A stretch of 64,000 bases of DNA. It comes from Aeromonas veronii bv. veronii. GTDB taxonomy: Bacteria; Pseudomonadota; Gammaproteobacteria; Enterobacterales; Aeromonadaceae. The notes beneath the pieces are model-generated. The model searched no databases. It saw nothing but the letters and a program-made list of their open reading frames with translations, and was not told the DNA's origin. Shown here piece after piece: positions 1-10,262 of the stretch. Position 1 is the first letter of the stretch, and each line of letters begins with the position of its first letter. A program made the position numbers and the translations under genes. The stretch is from the NCBI RefSeq assembly GCF_000820225.1, contig NZ_CDDK01000006.1, positions 15,032 through 79,031 on the forward strand, read 5' to 3'.

Positions 1-814
1 TCAGCTGACGGAACGCCTTGAGAGCATACTCGTGGATCGCATCGGCCTGCGCCTGGGTCAGCCCCTCGGCACGCAGTGCGGTCTCGGTATGGCTGGCGCT
101 GCTGTACTTCTCTTCATAGGTGTAGAACTTGTCCTGCGGCACGCAGATCTCGCCCGGATAGGTGGCCACCAGCTCGTCACCATACTGGTAAACCGCCACT
201 TCCAGCTCACGCGGCTTGACCGCTTTCTCGATCAGAACCTGTTCGGAGTAACCAAATGCATCGGCAATGCCCTTCACCAGATCCGCTTCGTTGCTGGCGG
301 AGTAGCAGCCAACGGAAGAGCCCTGGGAAGCGGCCTTGATAAAGACCTTGCCCCACTTGGCCAGCGCGGCTTTGGCCTCGGCCAGCGCCGCCTCATTTTG
401 CTCGGTCAGGAATAGGTACGGGGTGTTGGGAATGCCGATGGCGGAGAGCCACAGCTTGGTGCTGATCTTGTTGAAGCAGATCTTGCTCGCCTCGGCATCG
501 CAACCGAGATAAGGCAATCCGGCCAGTTCGAGGAAGGATTGCAGATCGCCGGTCTCACCCGGGTAGCCGTGGATGCAGGGCACCACGTAATCCACCGGAC
601 GGGCCACGCTGTCGAACGAAAGCAGCTTGTCGAGCCCCAGCTTGCACTCGCGGCCATCGGCACTGAGCCAGCGATCGGCGAACATCTCGACGCGGGTCAC
701 TTCGACACCGGACAGAAGGCCCAGTTGTTGCTCGAGGAAATTGGCGCTGCGCAGAGAAACCTCGTGCTCGGAGCCACCGCCGCCGCACAGCAGCAAGACA
801 TGCATGTTCTTCAT
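1..814 (-). CDS. ddl: D-alanine--D-alanine ligase (3' end outside window)
   Basis: This cytoplasmic ATP-grasp enzyme joins two D-alanines for the peptidoglycan stem peptide. The visible 271 codons start MKNMHVLLLCGGGGSEHEVS, with the Ddl N-terminal GGxxSEHEVS motif. Further in are the substrate-loop stretch VPCIHGYPGETGDLQ and the ATP-grasp segment VFIKAASQGSSVGCY. An AAGGGAT ribosome site precedes the ATG at 814. The C-terminal ATP and Mg-binding part runs off the left edge, so completeness cannot be judged. It stands alone here rather than in a mur/fts cluster, which suggests the stand-alone Ddl type. Confidence 0.93.
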   Translation of the reverse strand, partial: MKNMHVLLLCGGGGSEHEVSLRSANFLEQQLGLLSGVEVTRVEMFADRWLSADGRECKLGLDKLLSFDSVARPVDYVVPCIHGYPGETGDLQSFLELAGLPYLGCDAEASKICFNKISTKLWLSAIGIPNTPYLFLTEQNEAALAEAKAALAKWGKVFIKAASQGSSVGCYSASNEADLVKGIADAFGYSEQVLIEKAVKPRELEVAVYQYGDELVATYPGEICVPQDKFYTYEEKYSSASHTETALRAEGLTQAQADAIHEYALKAFRQL

Positions 815-1018
815 TAGATGTGATCCCTTGGGAAAAGCGGCCTCGTCATGACCATTTGATAAGCCAACCACCATAACAACCGGACGAAGCCAGATACGAA
901 CATAAGTGCGCGCCAGTGTAGCAAGGGAGATCAACCCTTGTCAGCTGATGGGAGACCCATGACCCCACTTCTTGCAGTGAAAAGTCTCCCCTGTGTCAAA
1001 ATCGGGACACATTGCCCC

Positions 1019-1627
1019 TCAGCGCGGGGGATCGACCCTTCCCATGCCGTTGCCATTAACCCGAAACCAGCCGGCGATGCTGTAGCGCTCGCGATTGGCA
1101 GGCAGCACCTCATGGGGAAACTCCTCGGAGAGAAACATGACCAGCCGCCCCCCCTTGGGGCTGACATCCATCAGAAACTGCTCCTTGTCGTCATACATGC
1201 GCAGCACTCCACCCGCTTCGGGCAGCCAGTCGTTGTTGAGGTAAAACACGGTGGTAAGACGGCGGTTGGAGCGACCGGCAAAGGCATCCCGATGGGTGGC
1301 GTAAAAATCCCCGCTGCGATAGCGGGCGAAGTGGGCCTCGTAGTCGAACAATCCCAGCATCAGCATCCGGTTGGCGGCAAGACGCAGGGACTCCATCCGG
1401 GCGAGGTAGTCAGCCACCGGCGCACCGAGGGAGGGCTCCAGCCAGTGGATCTGGTCACGGCGAATATCGGGATTGCCCTGGTGCAGGGCGTTACGGCCGA
1501 TCCCGGCCGGTTGCCATTCGCTTGGCAAACAGGCTTTGAGGGCATCCACCTCGGCGGCGGTCAAAAAATCATCCACTATCACCCATCCCCGGGTGTAAAT
1601 GGCATCCATGGCAGCTTGATAGTCCAA
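1019..1627 (-). CDS. 2-oxoglutarate/Fe(II)-dependent dioxygenase family protein
   Basis: A 202-residue protein with a prolyl-4-hydroxylase-like double-stranded beta-helix. The iron triad reads as H112-x-D114 (ATHRDAF) and H172 (EEFPHEVL). An arginine about ten residues later (RYSIAGWFR) probably binds 2-oxoglutarate. The segments RLTTVFYLN and GGRLVMFLSEEFPHEVLP are typical of PF13640-type enzymes. The substrate is unknown; related bacterial proteins hydroxylate proteins or small molecules. It appears monocistronic, with no pathway genes alongside. Confidence 0.8.
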   Translation of the reverse strand: MDYQAAMDAIYTRGWVIVDDFLTAAEVDALKACLPSEWQPAGIGRNALHQGNPDIRRDQIHWLEPSLGAPVADYLARMESLRLAANRMLMLGLFDYEAHFARYRSGDFYATHRDAFAGRSNRRLTTVFYLNNDWLPEAGGVLRMYDDKEQFLMDVSPKGGRLVMFLSEEFPHEVLPANRERYSIAGWFRVNGNGMGRVDPPR

Positions 1628-1977
1628 GATTGGCTCACAATGAGTGGAAAGAGGGCGCTTTGTAGCGACTTACCGGCAAAGTCACAAACCGGTTTGCTTC
1701 TCTTGAGAAGTCCCAACATCAATACGCGAGTTGCAGCCCGCCTCCCCGCATTTTTGTCGCCAGTTGTGATCCCGCTCCGCCAACAGGCGTATTGGCTGTC
1801 GAAACTGTGATGGCCCTTGCAATCGGGACGAGGAGGCGCCGCGGCCTCCTTGCGGTGCCAAGAGCCAGCCGATACCGTATCCGCATCGCCATGTTGCTGT
1901 TCATCCTGCGCTTGTCTCTGTCACCGACCGAACTACTCACGGCACAACCCGCGCATCACCCACGAAAGGATCTTCTC
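1628..1977. other. 350-bp intergenic region
   Basis: This lies between the divergent oxygenase and glutathione peroxidase genes and must carry both promoters. A GC-rich inverted repeat (GGAGGCGCCGCGGCCTCC, near 1831-1848) is visible. The open frames crossing it lack family resemblance and ribosome sites. I see no RNA gene. Confidence 0.5.
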
Positions 1978-2454
1978 ATGCCTCTGCCCGATCTCACTTT
2001 GCAACGACTGGATGGTACCCCCTACCCGCTAACTCAACTGGCGGGCAAGGTAGTGCTGGTGGTCAACGTGGCCAGTCGCTGCGGCTTTACTCCCCAATAT
2101 GAAGGGCTGGAAACGCTCTATCGGGAGCTAGGCCCCAAGGGGCTGGTGATTTTGGGCTTCCCCTGCAACCAGTTCGGTCAGCAGGAGCCGGGGGATGCGG
2201 ACGAGATCGCCCGCTTCTGCTCCCTCGACTATCCGGTCACCTTTCCCATCATGGCCAAGTGCGATGTCAACGGTGAGCATGCCCACCCCTTCTACCAGTG
2301 GCTCAAGCAACAGAAACCGGGCTTTCTTGGGCTGGAAAACGTCAAATGGAACTTCACCAAGTTCCTGATCGACTGCAATGGCAAGGTGGTTGACCGCTTT
2401 GCTCCCACCACCAAGCCGGAGAGTCTGGCCGAGCAGATCAGCGAGATGCTCTGA
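1978..2454 (+). CDS. Glutathione peroxidase (Cys type)
   Basis: A 158-residue thiol peroxidase that reduces hydrogen or lipid peroxides, in this family usually with thioredoxin or glutathione. The peroxidatic residue is C35 in NVASRCGFTPQY, so it is a cysteine and not a selenocysteine enzyme. The other catalytic positions are visible as FPCNQFGQQEPG (Gln) and VKWNFTKFLID (Trp, Asn). The start at 1978 follows an AAGGA ribosome site. The open frame extends upstream, but that part has no family similarity. There are no operon partners. Confidence 0.93.
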   Translation: MPLPDLTLQRLDGTPYPLTQLAGKVVLVVNVASRCGFTPQYEGLETLYRELGPKGLVILGFPCNQFGQQEPGDADEIARFCSLDYPVTFPIMAKCDVNGEHAHPFYQWLKQQKPGFLGLENVKWNFTKFLIDCNGKVVDRFAPTTKPESLAEQISEML

Positions 2455-2636
2455 TGCTCCCGCACCGTTTTACGCCACTGCGTTGAACGATTGTATGGCG
2501 GCCGGTGCGACAGCTACTGCGCATCGGCCGCTCTTTTGCTATATTACGGCCCCGTTATCATTTCCATATCGTGGCTGGCCCCAACATGCTGGCTGCCCGT
2601 TGAGCCAAAGGCTCATCTCAGGAGTTTCTCTCGAAC

Positions 2637-4025
2637 ATGTCATTCAACGAACTGGGTCTGTCTCCGCATATTCTGCGGGCCGTCAAGGAGCTGGGTTACG
2701 AACAGCCAACCCCCATCCAGCAGCAAGCGATTCCGGCCATTCTGGCCGGTCAGGATGTGCTCGGCGGCGCTCAGACAGGCACAGGCAAAACGGCCGGTTT
2801 CACCCTGCCGATGTTGCAGCGTCTGCTGGCCAACCACGGTCGTGGCCGTCGTCAGGTGCGCGCACTGGTACTGACCCCGACCCGCGAACTGGCGGCACAG
2901 GTGGGCGAAAGCATCATCAAGTATGCCCACCACCTGCCATTCAAGACTCTGATCGCCTATGGCGGTGTCAGCATCAAGCCCAATCTGGACGCCATCAAGC
3001 TGGGTGTGGACATTCTGGTCGCCACCCCGGGCCGTCTGCTGGATCTGCTGACCCAGGGCGCCCTGACCCTGAGCCAGCTGGAAGTGCTGGTGCTGGATGA
3101 AGCGGATCGCATGCTCGACATGGGCTTTATCGTCGACATCCGCCGCATCATGAAGGCGCTGCCTGCAGAGCGGCAAACCCTGCTCTTCTCTGCCACCTTC
3201 TCAAACGACATCAAGGCGCTGGCGGACGATCTGCTGAACGACCCCACCCTGATCGAGGTGGACCCCAGCAATACTGCCGCCGAGCAGGTGACCCAGCGCA
3301 TCATTCAGGTGGATCGGGAACGCCGCCGCGAGCTGCTATCCCACATGATTGGCCGTGGCAACTGGCAGCGGGTGCTGGTGTTTGTCCGCACCAAGCAGAT
3401 CGCCGACCGCCTCGCCCAGCAGATGCAAAAAGATGGTCTCAATACCGTGGCGATCCACGGTGACAAGAGCCAGGGAGCCCGCAACCGGGCGCTGGCCGAT
3501 TTTCGCAGTGGCGAGGTGCGGGTGCTGGTGGCGACCGATATCGCCGCCCGCGGTCTCGATATCGATCAACTGCCCTACGTGATCAACTTTGAACTGCCCC
3601 AGATGGCGGAGGATTACATCCACCGTATCGGCCGTACCGGCCGCGCCGGTCGTGGCGGCGAGGCCATCTCGCTGGTCAGCCAGGACGAGCTGGGTCAGCT
3701 CAAGGCTATCGAAGCCCTGATCGGCCAATCCCTGTCCGTGGAGATCCTGGAAGGGTATGAGCCCAGCGGCAAGCCGAGTCGCCAGACTCTGCCGGGCAGC
3801 AAGCCGGTGCAGAACCCGCCTCGGGCTCGCGGTCATGCTAACGCCAAGAGCAGCAATGCCAAGGGCAAGCCAGCCGCGGGCAAGGGCAAAGCCAAGGGTG
3901 ACGCCAGCAAAAAAACTGCACCGGCCCGCAAGCGGGAAGTGGTGGGCGAGGATATCGGCTTTGCGCCAATGCGCCGCCTGCCCAAGGCGCAGCGTGACAG
4001 CTATCAGGAGAGCAGCGACGAGTAA
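2637..4025 (+). CDS. rhlE: DEAD-box ATP-dependent RNA helicase RhlE-like
   Basis: A 462-residue RNA helicase probably involved in RNA decay or ribosome assembly. In order it has the Q motif ([13 protein letters not shown]), motif [21 protein letters not shown] in [16 protein letters not shown] in LLFSATFS, and motif [15 protein letters not shown]. The C-terminal 80 residues are a Lys/Ala/Gly-rich basic tail, as usual for RhlE-type proteins and likely for non-specific RNA binding. It is followed by a strong terminator. Confidence 0.93.
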   Translation: MSFNELGLSPHILRAVKELGYEQPTPIQQQAIPAILAGQDVLGGAQTGTGKTAGFTLPMLQRLLANHGRGRRQVRALVLTPTRELAAQVGESIIKYAHHLPFKTLIAYGGVSIKPNLDAIKLGVDILVATPGRLLDLLTQGALTLSQLEVLVLDEADRMLDMGFIVDIRRIMKALPAERQTLLFSATFSNDIKALADDLLNDPTLIEVDPSNTAAEQVTQRIIQVDRERRRELLSHMIGRGNWQRVLVFVRTKQIADRLAQQMQKDGLNTVAIHGDKSQGARNRALADFRSGEVRVLVATDIAARGLDIDQLPYVINFELPQMAEDYIHRIGRTGRAGRGGEAISLVSQDELGQLKAIEALIGQSLSVEILEGYEPSGKPSRQTLPGSKPVQNPPRARGHANAKSSNAKGKPAAGKGKAKGDASKKTAPARKREVVGEDIGFAPMRRLPKAQRDSYQESSDE

Positions 4026-4054
4026 GCTCGCGCGACGCTAACTGCCAAGCCAAA

Positions 4055-4084
4055 AGAGGGAGCCTGCAAGGCTCCCTCTTTCGT
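4055..4084. terminator. Terminator between rhlE and hutW
   Basis: Ten-bp perfect stem AGAGGGAGCC/GGCTCCCTCT with a 5-nt loop followed by TTTCG. It lies between convergent genes and could serve both, though the minus-strand T-run is short. Confidence 0.8.
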
Positions 4085-4136
4085 TATGGATCGCTCGGAG
4101 CCATGCAAGTGCTCCGTGCAAATGCTCCGCTCGGGC

Positions 4137-5498
4137 TCAAACCAGCGAATGGCGCACCGCGGCGGTACCATGGCTGGGCGGCGCTGAACCATCGAGCGGA
4201 TTGTGCTGCAAGAACTCGAACAAGCCAGCCTGCATATTGACGTTCCAGAAGCGTCCGGCGAGGGTGAGTTGCAACCGTGCGTTCTCGATCTCGGCCAGCC
4301 CGTGCTGCTGCCAGGCGGCAAAAAGCGGCATCAGATGGGTCAGCAAAGGCGTTGGCAGACGATCCAGCGCCAGCACACCGCTGTCGAGGGCGCCACGCAG
4401 CAGACCGTCCATCCTTGCATTGGGATTGCGTCCCATCACCATCCCGGGCGCCCGCTTGCCACTGGCCAGCGCGTCGTGCCAGGGGGCCAGATCCCGCCCA
4501 TACATCAAGCCGTGGCCAAGAATGCTGCCCCCTGCCCCGGCACCAAAGGGGAGGATCTCCGCACCGCGCTTGGCCATCTGGTTATAACGACTCTGCTCGG
4601 CCGGACTGCGCCGCCAGTGGCTGCAAGAGAGACGTTCCCAGCCGTGAGCTTCCAGTTGCGCCCCGCCATAGGCATACATGGCCGCCCGCTGCTGGCCATC
4701 GGCGAGCCAATCCAGGGTGCCCTTCTCCTGCGCCCGCTCCAGATTGGTGCCCTGCATGGCGATGAGCTGGTAGAGATCGACCCCGTGTACACCGCTCGCC
4801 ATCACATCGCGGATATCCTGCTGCCACACGGCATCATCCTGACCGGGCAGACCAAAGATAAGATCCGCCACGATCACAGCCGCATCATCCCGGGTCAGCT
4901 CACCCAGACGGGTCAGCAAGGTCTCCCTGTCATCGAAGCGGGCCGCCTGCTGACGCACCCGGGTATCAAAGCTTTGCACCCCGAATGAGAAGCGGTTGAA
5001 GCCCCCCGCCAGCGCAACCTGCCATTTCTCATCATCAAAGCCGTTGAGACGCCCCTCCAGCGTCACCTCGGCATCGGCCGCCAATGGGAAACGGCGGATC
5101 ACGGCGGCCAGCATGGCCAGCTCGTCGGCGCTCATGTCGGTCGGCGTACCGCCCCCCACATAGACGGCTGAAAATGGCATGCTCTGCGCCAGCGGGGTGT
5201 CAGCCGCCTGCGCAAGAGAGGTACAGAGGGCGTTGACATAGCGGTTGATCCGCGCCGGGTTGGCGCCATTTTCAAAGAAATTGCAGAAGCTGCAGCGCTT
5301 TCGGCAAAACGGAATATGGATGTAGAGGGCGCACTCCTCAGCTTCACTCTCTCGCTGCCACCAGCTCTGCCAGCCAGCCTCATCCAGCGGGAAGGGGCGC
5401 ATCCCTCCCCGACTGGCGTGAGCCGAGGTCTTGGCGCTAAAAGCAAACTTGAGGGGATCCGGCGTGGCAATACCGGTCATGGAAGGGGTCAGATTCAT
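4137..5498 (-). CDS. hutW: Anaerobic heme-degradation radical SAM methyltransferase HutW/ChuW
   Basis: A 453-residue member of the HemN-like radical SAM family. ChuW/HutW enzymes open the heme ring without oxygen and release iron. The [4Fe-4S]-SAM motif is C65-x3-C69-x2-C72 ([12 protein letters not shown]). [10 protein letters not shown] and [11 protein letters not shown], typical of the family, follow. The ATG at 5498 is chosen over an upstream TTG because the extra residues have no family support. hutX and hutZ, its usual partners, are not adjacent. A Fur-box-like sequence lies about 30 bp upstream, fitting iron-repressed expression. Confidence 0.85.
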   Translation of the reverse strand: MNLTPSMTGIATPDPLKFAFSAKTSAHASRGGMRPFPLDEAGWQSWWQRESEAEECALYIHIPFCRKRCSFCNFFENGANPARINRYVNALCTSLAQAADTPLAQSMPFSAVYVGGGTPTDMSADELAMLAAVIRRFPLAADAEVTLEGRLNGFDDEKWQVALAGGFNRFSFGVQSFDTRVRQQAARFDDRETLLTRLGELTRDDAAVIVADLIFGLPGQDDAVWQQDIRDVMASGVHGVDLYQLIAMQGTNLERAQEKGTLDWLADGQQRAAMYAYGGAQLEAHGWERLSCSHWRRSPAEQSRYNQMAKRGAEILPFGAGAGGSILGHGLMYGRDLAPWHDALASGKRAPGMVMGRNPNARMDGLLRGALDSGVLALDRLPTPLLTHLMPLFAAWQQHGLAEIENARLQLTLAGRFWNVNMQAGLFEFLQHNPLDGSAPPSHGTAAVRHSLV

Positions 5499-5528
5499 GA
5501 TGGTCACTATTATCAGCAAATAATGACA

Positions 5529-5547
5529 ATGATAACGATTATCGTTA
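5529..5547. promoter_or_regulatory. Fur-box-like operator
   Basis: The sequence AATGATAACGATTATCGTT is close to the classic 19-bp Fur consensus (GATAATGATAATCATTATC) and nearly palindromic. It sits 31 bp from the hutW start and about 207 bp upstream of the divergent chemoreceptor. Regulation of hutW is the most likely role. Confidence 0.75.
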
Positions 5548-5753
5548 CTGACAATTTGTTCTGGATCAACCCGAGGAGCAGCCCCCTCCCGAAAGGCATT
5601 TTGGCAACCTGCATTACCGATCTGCTTAACAGATTATTTACTCAAGAGTGGTTATCGTGTGCCGATAGAGAACCATCTCCCGCCGTTTCTTCGTCTACGA
5701 TCAAGATGATACGGGATCACATAACAACACCAAGCGCATGGAACTTGCCCAAA

Positions 5754-7349
5754 ATGCATAACCTCTCCTTGAACTGGAAAATATTCCTCCCTCTTGCGCT
5801 GGTCATCAGCACCACCTTTGGCCTCTGCTTCGAACTCTCCGCCTGGCTGCAACGGGATCTCGCCATCCGGCTGGCAGAGGAGAAAGTTGAGAGCATGGCC
5901 AACACCTATATGGATCAGGTGAACGTGCTGATGATGACAGGTGGCATGGCCAACCGGCAGATAGTGCAGACCAAACTCAAGAGTGAAGCGGGCATCGTTG
6001 AGGCCCGTCTGGTGCGCGCACCAGCAGTAAGCAACCTGTTTGGCCCGGGTCATCCGGATCAGAAAGTGCAGGATCCCCTCGATGAGCGTGCCATCAATCA
6101 GGGCGAAGCCATCCTGGAGCAGCAGGGCAACCGGCTCACCCTGATCAAACCGTTCAAAGCCTACAAGGAGTATCGCGGCACCCAGTGCCTCACCTGTCAT
6201 CAGGTCAATGAGGGGACCGTGATGGGGGCTGTGCGGATCAGTTATGACCTCAGCCACACCTTCGGCGAGATCCGCCACAACAACCTGATCCTGAGCGGCA
6301 GCCTGGCCGCCGTCTTTAGCCTCGGCTTCGGCTTGCTCTGGTGGGTATTGCAACGCTACGTGAAACACCCTTTGCGCCAGCTGCAGCTCACCATGATCCG
6401 AATGGCCAAAGAGCGCGACCTCGCCCTCCCCCTGGTCAATCACAGCCGGGATGAACTGGGCCAGATGACCCGCGCCGTCAATGACATGGTGCAGGGATTC
6501 CGCCACAGCCTGCAGGAAGTGGAAGGGGCAACCCACCAGCTCTATCAGGAATCAAACCAGATCCGTCAGGTCGCGACCCAGACCGAAAACTCGGCCCGTC
6601 AGCAAGAGGGGATGACCACCCAGGTCGCCGCCGCCGTCAGCGAACTGGCCGCCAGCTCTCATGAAGTGCGCGAACATGCCCGCCACAGCGCCGAGCTCTC
6701 CGCCCTCACCAATCAGGATGCCGCTGACACCAGTCGCCTCGCCCAGCACTCCATCACCGATATGGGCGAGATGTCGGCAGAGATCGATCGGGTGGACCAG
6801 GTGATCCAGCAACTCGACAGCCGTTGCCTGGCGGTTGACGGTGTGCTCGAGGTGATCAAGGGGATTGCCGATCAGACCAACCTGCTGGCCCTCAACGCTG
6901 CGATTGAAGCGGCCCGGGCTGGTGAGCAAGGCCGTGGCTTTGCGGTGGTGGCCGATGAAGTGCGGGCCCTCTCCAACCGCAGCCGCGCCGCCAGCGAAGA
7001 GATCTCCCAGATGATCGCCGCCCTGCAAAATGAGGCCCAGAGCGCTGTTACGGTGATCGGGGATGCAAAAAGCAAAGCCGATGAGAGCATCAGCAAGACC
7101 GAAGCGACCCTGGCAGCCATGCAGAACATCATCGAGCGCATCGCCCGCATCAACGACCTCAACGCCCAGATGGCCCAGTCGGCCGAAGAGCAGGACAGGG
7201 TCTGCCATGAGGTAGACAGCTCGGTCAGCGATATTCGAAACACCTCCAACGACACCCTGGGTCAGGCGCACGCCGCCAACCTCGCCAGCATCCAGCTGGT
7301 GGAGCAGTGCCAGAAACTGGAGGCGCTGCTGAAAACCTACCGTTGGTAA
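5754..7349 (+). CDS. Methyl-accepting chemotaxis protein with periplasmic c-type heme motif
   Basis: A 531-residue chemoreceptor. Membrane segments lie at about residues 9-31 and 185-207, enclosing a periplasmic sensor of about 150 residues. The sensor contains C145-L-T-C148-H149, a CXXCH motif for covalent heme attachment, as in the heme MCPs described in Geobacter. HAMP follows at about 208-260, then the signalling domain with the conserved hairpin tip ([20 protein letters not shown]). There is no C-terminal NWETF-type tether. The start is uncertain: in-frame ATGs occur at 5706 and 5754. I chose 5754 because it begins just before the first membrane helix and has GGAA nine bases upstream. 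It probably senses redox state, oxygen or NO. Confidence 0.88.
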   Translation: MHNLSLNWKIFLPLALVISTTFGLCFELSAWLQRDLAIRLAEEKVESMANTYMDQVNVLMMTGGMANRQIVQTKLKSEAGIVEARLVRAPAVSNLFGPGHPDQKVQDPLDERAINQGEAILEQQGNRLTLIKPFKAYKEYRGTQCLTCHQVNEGTVMGAVRISYDLSHTFGEIRHNNLILSGSLAAVFSLGFGLLWWVLQRYVKHPLRQLQLTMIRMAKERDLALPLVNHSRDELGQMTRAVNDMVQGFRHSLQEVEGATHQLYQESNQIRQVATQTENSARQQEGMTTQVAAAVSELAASSHEVREHARHSAELSALTNQDAADTSRLAQHSITDMGEMSAEIDRVDQVIQQLDSRCLAVDGVLEVIKGIADQTNLLALNAAIEAARAGEQGRGFAVVADEVRALSNRSRAASEEISQMIAALQNEAQSAVTVIGDAKSKADESISKTEATLAAMQNIIERIARINDLNAQMAQSAEEQDRVCHEVDSSVSDIRNTSNDTLGQAHAANLASIQLVEQCQKLEALLKTYRW

Positions 7350-7368
7350 TCCACTTGACCAACGAAAA

Positions 7369-7394
7369 AGCGCGACCCAAGGGTCGCGCTTTTG
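7369..7394. terminator. Terminator between MCP and aroG
   Basis: Perfect 11-bp stem AAGCGCGACCC/GGGTCGCGCTT with a 2-nt gap, flanked by A-run and T-run. It probably works in both directions between convergent genes. Confidence 0.85.
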
Positions 7395-7475
7395 CTTTAT
7401 GGATCAGATTTGGCCGAGCGGCCGCGTTGCTATTCCAGCGGCGCTCTGACTATTAACAGCGCCGCCAAGATAGCT

Positions 7476-8531
7476 TTAACGGGCGTTACGGGTTGCGACG
7501 GCATCAGCCAGGTTGCGCAGCAGCACTTCGGTATCAGCCCAACCGATGCAGGCATCTGTGATGCTCTGGCCGACGGTGAGTTCACACCCTTCCACCAGAT
7601 CCTGACGACCTTCCACCAGATGGCTCTCCACCATCACACCAAACACCGCCTTGCTGCCGGCACGCAGCTGACCGGCTACATCTTCGGCCACCACCATCTG
7701 GTTCTTGAACTGTTTGCTGCTGTTGGCGTGACTAAAGTCGATCATCACCTTCTGCGGCAGACCGGCCTTCTCCAGCCCCTTCACAACTTCGCTGACATGG
7801 GCAGCGCTGTAGTTCGGCTCACGACCACCACGCAGAATGATGTGACAGTCCGGGTTGCCGCGGGTCGCCACGATGGCGGAGTGACCGTATTTGGTGACCG
7901 ACAGGAAGTGGTGCGGCGCACTGGCAGCGCCAATGGCATCGATGGCAACCTTGATGGTGCCGTCAGTGCCGTTCTTGAAGCCCACCGGGCAGGAGAGACC
8001 GGAGGCCAGCTCGCGGTGTACCTGGGATTCGGTAGTACGGGCACCGATAGCGCCCCAGCTCATCAGATCCGCCACATATTGCGGGGTGATCATGTCGAGG
8101 AACTCGGAGGCAGTCGGCAGCCCCATGTCGTTGAGATCCAGCAACAGCTTGCGACCGATGCGCAGACCGTCGTTGATCTTGCAGCTGTTGTCGAGGTACG
8201 GATCGTTGATCAGCCCCTTCCAGCCCACTGTGGTGCGCGGTTTTTCGAAGTAGACCCGCATCACGATCTCCAGCTGACCTTTCAGCTCGTCGCGCAACGC
8301 CTTGAGGCGCTTGCCATACTCCAGCGCGGCAACCGGATCATGGATGGAGCAAGGACCAATCACCACCAGCAGACGATCATCTTCGCCAGCCAGGATATTG
8401 TGAATGGCCTGACGGGATTCAAAAACGGTGGAAGAGGCCACCTCGGTAGCCGGAAACTTCTCAAGCACCGCAACCGGGGGTAATAACTCTTTGATTTCAC
8501 TGATACGAACGTCGTCGGTTTGATGCTGCAT
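7476..8531 (-). CDS. aroG: 3-deoxy-7-phosphoheptulonate synthase (AroG type)
   Basis: A 351-residue enzyme that condenses phosphoenolpyruvate and erythrose-4-phosphate, the first step of the shikimate pathway. It is nearly colinear with E. coli AroG. Visible motifs include VVIGPCSIHDP, MRVYFEKPRTTVGWKG, the metal and substrate segment KNGTDGTIKVAIDAI, and IMIDFSHANSSKQ-like MIDFSHANSSKQF. The similarity suggests the Phe-inhibited isoenzyme, but I cannot confirm the effector from motifs alone. The start at 8531 has AGGAAG upstream and matches the E. coli N-terminus. aroA is the next gene upstream on the same strand. Confidence 0.95.
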   Translation of the reverse strand: MQHQTDDVRISEIKELLPPVAVLEKFPATEVASSTVFESRQAIHNILAGEDDRLLVVIGPCSIHDPVAALEYGKRLKALRDELKGQLEIVMRVYFEKPRTTVGWKGLINDPYLDNSCKINDGLRIGRKLLLDLNDMGLPTASEFLDMITPQYVADLMSWGAIGARTTESQVHRELASGLSCPVGFKNGTDGTIKVAIDAIGAASAPHHFLSVTKYGHSAIVATRGNPDCHIILRGGREPNYSAAHVSEVVKGLEKAGLPQKVMIDFSHANSSKQFKNQMVVAEDVAGQLRAGSKAVFGVMVESHLVEGRQDLVEGCELTVGQSITDACIGWADTEVLLRNLADAVATRNAR

Positions 8532-8695
8532 GACAAGGCTTCCTGCTAGATGACTGCGATTAGGAAATCTCAACATAGCCCGCGACAGGGCATGTGTAAA
8601 TAGGAAATTACAGCAATCACAAAACTATTTTATATATCAATCTTGCAAGTTATTGAAATGATGCTAGGCGAAATAGAAGTGCGGATGAGGAAGGC

Positions 8696-8720
8696 AAAAA
8701 GGCCCGCTCAGCGCGGGCCC
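8696..8720 (-). terminator. Terminator of aroA
   Basis: GC-rich hairpin GGCCCGC/GCGGGCC preceded on the plus strand by five A, which gives a U-run on the minus-strand transcript. It separates aroA from aroG. Confidence 0.75.
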
Positions 8721-8751
8721 GAAGCGTCGGTGATGACGGGTTTGTCAGTGA

Positions 8752-10035
8752 TCAGCCACGCTGGCTGATACTGGCCAGCTTGTCGAAGTAATCCGGGAAG
8801 GTCTTCGACGTGCACTTGGGATCATTGATGGTGACCGGTGTATCCGACAGCGCCACCAGCGAGAAGCACATGGCGATACGGTGATCGTTGTAGGTATCGA
8901 TCTCGGCATGCTTGAGCTGGGTCGGCGGGGTCACGGTGATAAAGTCATGCCCCTCCTCCACTTCGACGCCCAGCTTGCGCAACTCGGTCGCCATGGCGTG
9001 CAGACGATCGGTCTCCTTCACCCGCCAGTTGTAGATATTGCGAATGGAGGTCGGCCCCTCGGCAAACAGCGCGGCAACCGCGATGGTCATGGCCGCATCG
9101 GGAATATGGTTCATGTCCATATCCACTCCGTGCAGCGGCGCCTGCTCGGCCTCGATGAAGTCATCACCCCAGGTGATGCGCGCGCCCATCTTCTCCAGCA
9201 CATCGGCGAAGTGAATATCACCCTGAATGCTGTGCTTGCCGATACCGGTGACCCGTACCTTGCCCTTGATGGCACCCGCCGCGAGGAAGTAGGAGGCGCT
9301 GGAGGCATCACCTTCCACCAGAAAGTCACCCGGGCTGATGTAGGTCTGGTTGCCCTTGATGTAGAACAGCTTGTAGTTGTCGTGCTCGATGACCACCCCG
9401 AACTGCTTCATGATGTGCAGAGTGATGTCGATGTAAGGCTTGGAGACCAGCTCCCCCTTGATGTGGATCCGGGTATCACCGGCCGCCATCGGCGCCGCCA
9501 TCAAAAACGCGGTCAGGAACTGGCTGGAGACGGAGCCGTCGACATGCACATCGCCGCCCCACAGCCCCTTGGCATCCACCACCAGCGGCGGATAACCATC
9601 GTGTTTCAGGTACTGGATATGGGCACCCGCTTCACGCAGGGCATCCACCAGATGGCCGATGGGACGCTCTTCCATGCGCGGCTCGCCGCCCAGAGTATAT
9701 TCACCTGAGCCGAGGCATAGCGCGGCGCAGAGCGGTCGCATGGCAGTACCGGCGTTGCCGAGGAACAGATTGACCGGCTCTTTCACCGCAAAGCTGCGGC
9801 CCAGACCCTGCACGGTACACTCGGTCTTGTCGGCAGAGAGCTTGTACTTGACCCCGAGCTGGGTCAGCGCAGCCAGCATGTGACGAATGTCATCGCTGTC
9901 GAGCAGGTTGGTCAAACGGGTGGTGCCACGAGCCAGCGCCGCCAACAGCAGCGCACGGTTAGAGACACTCTTGGAGCCGGGCAGATTGACCTCACCGGCC
10001 ACACGAGAAATGGGTTCCAAACGCAACGAATTCAT
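8752..10035 (-). CDS. aroA: 3-phosphoshikimate 1-carboxyvinyltransferase (EPSP synthase)
   Basis: A 427-residue enzyme, the same length as E. coli AroA. It transfers enolpyruvyl from PEP to shikimate-3-phosphate. The N-terminal [18 protein letters not shown], the PEP-site loop [17 protein letters not shown] and the late signature [19 protein letters not shown] are all present. The GNAGTAMRP form is the class I type, normally glyphosate-sensitive. AGGAAG precedes the ATG. serC lies upstream on the same strand, as in the classic serC-aroA operon. A strong terminator separates them here. Confidence 0.97.
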   Translation of the reverse strand: MNSLRLEPISRVAGEVNLPGSKSVSNRALLLAALARGTTRLTNLLDSDDIRHMLAALTQLGVKYKLSADKTECTVQGLGRSFAVKEPVNLFLGNAGTAMRPLCAALCLGSGEYTLGGEPRMEERPIGHLVDALREAGAHIQYLKHDGYPPLVVDAKGLWGGDVHVDGSVSSQFLTAFLMAAPMAAGDTRIHIKGELVSKPYIDITLHIMKQFGVVIEHDNYKLFYIKGNQTYISPGDFLVEGDASSASYFLAAGAIKGKVRVTGIGKHSIQGDIHFADVLEKMGARITWGDDFIEAEQAPLHGVDMDMNHIPDAAMTIAVAALFAEGPTSIRNIYNWRVKETDRLHAMATELRKLGVEVEEGHDFITVTPPTQLKHAEIDTYNDHRIAMCFSLVALSDTPVTINDPKCTSKTFPDYFDKLASISQRG

Positions 10036-10155
10036 AGACTTCCTGTGCTATCTCAAAAATAAACGCCTGTCCGGACGTTAACAGCCTGCGTCCCGCTCGG
10101 CAAGGGCACTTTCAGGGGAAATCGCACGGCAAACGCCAGCGCGCTGGTTCTGTTG

Positions 10156-10187
10156 AAAAAAAGACGCCGGGGTATCCCCGGCGTCTT
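10156..10187 (-). terminator. Strong terminator between serC and aroA
   Basis: Perfect 12-bp inverted repeat AAGACGCCGGGG/CCCCGGCGTCTT with a 3-nt loop, followed on the minus-strand transcript by a seven-base U-run. It should stop most serC transcripts before aroA, unlike the cotranscribed enterobacterial arrangement. Confidence 0.88.
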
Positions 10188-10262
10188 GAATCACTGCAAT
10201 AGCTGGAAGCGGCTCACGGGTTGTCACGAGAGGCCACCAGCAAACACATAGGGGCTCTGTTC

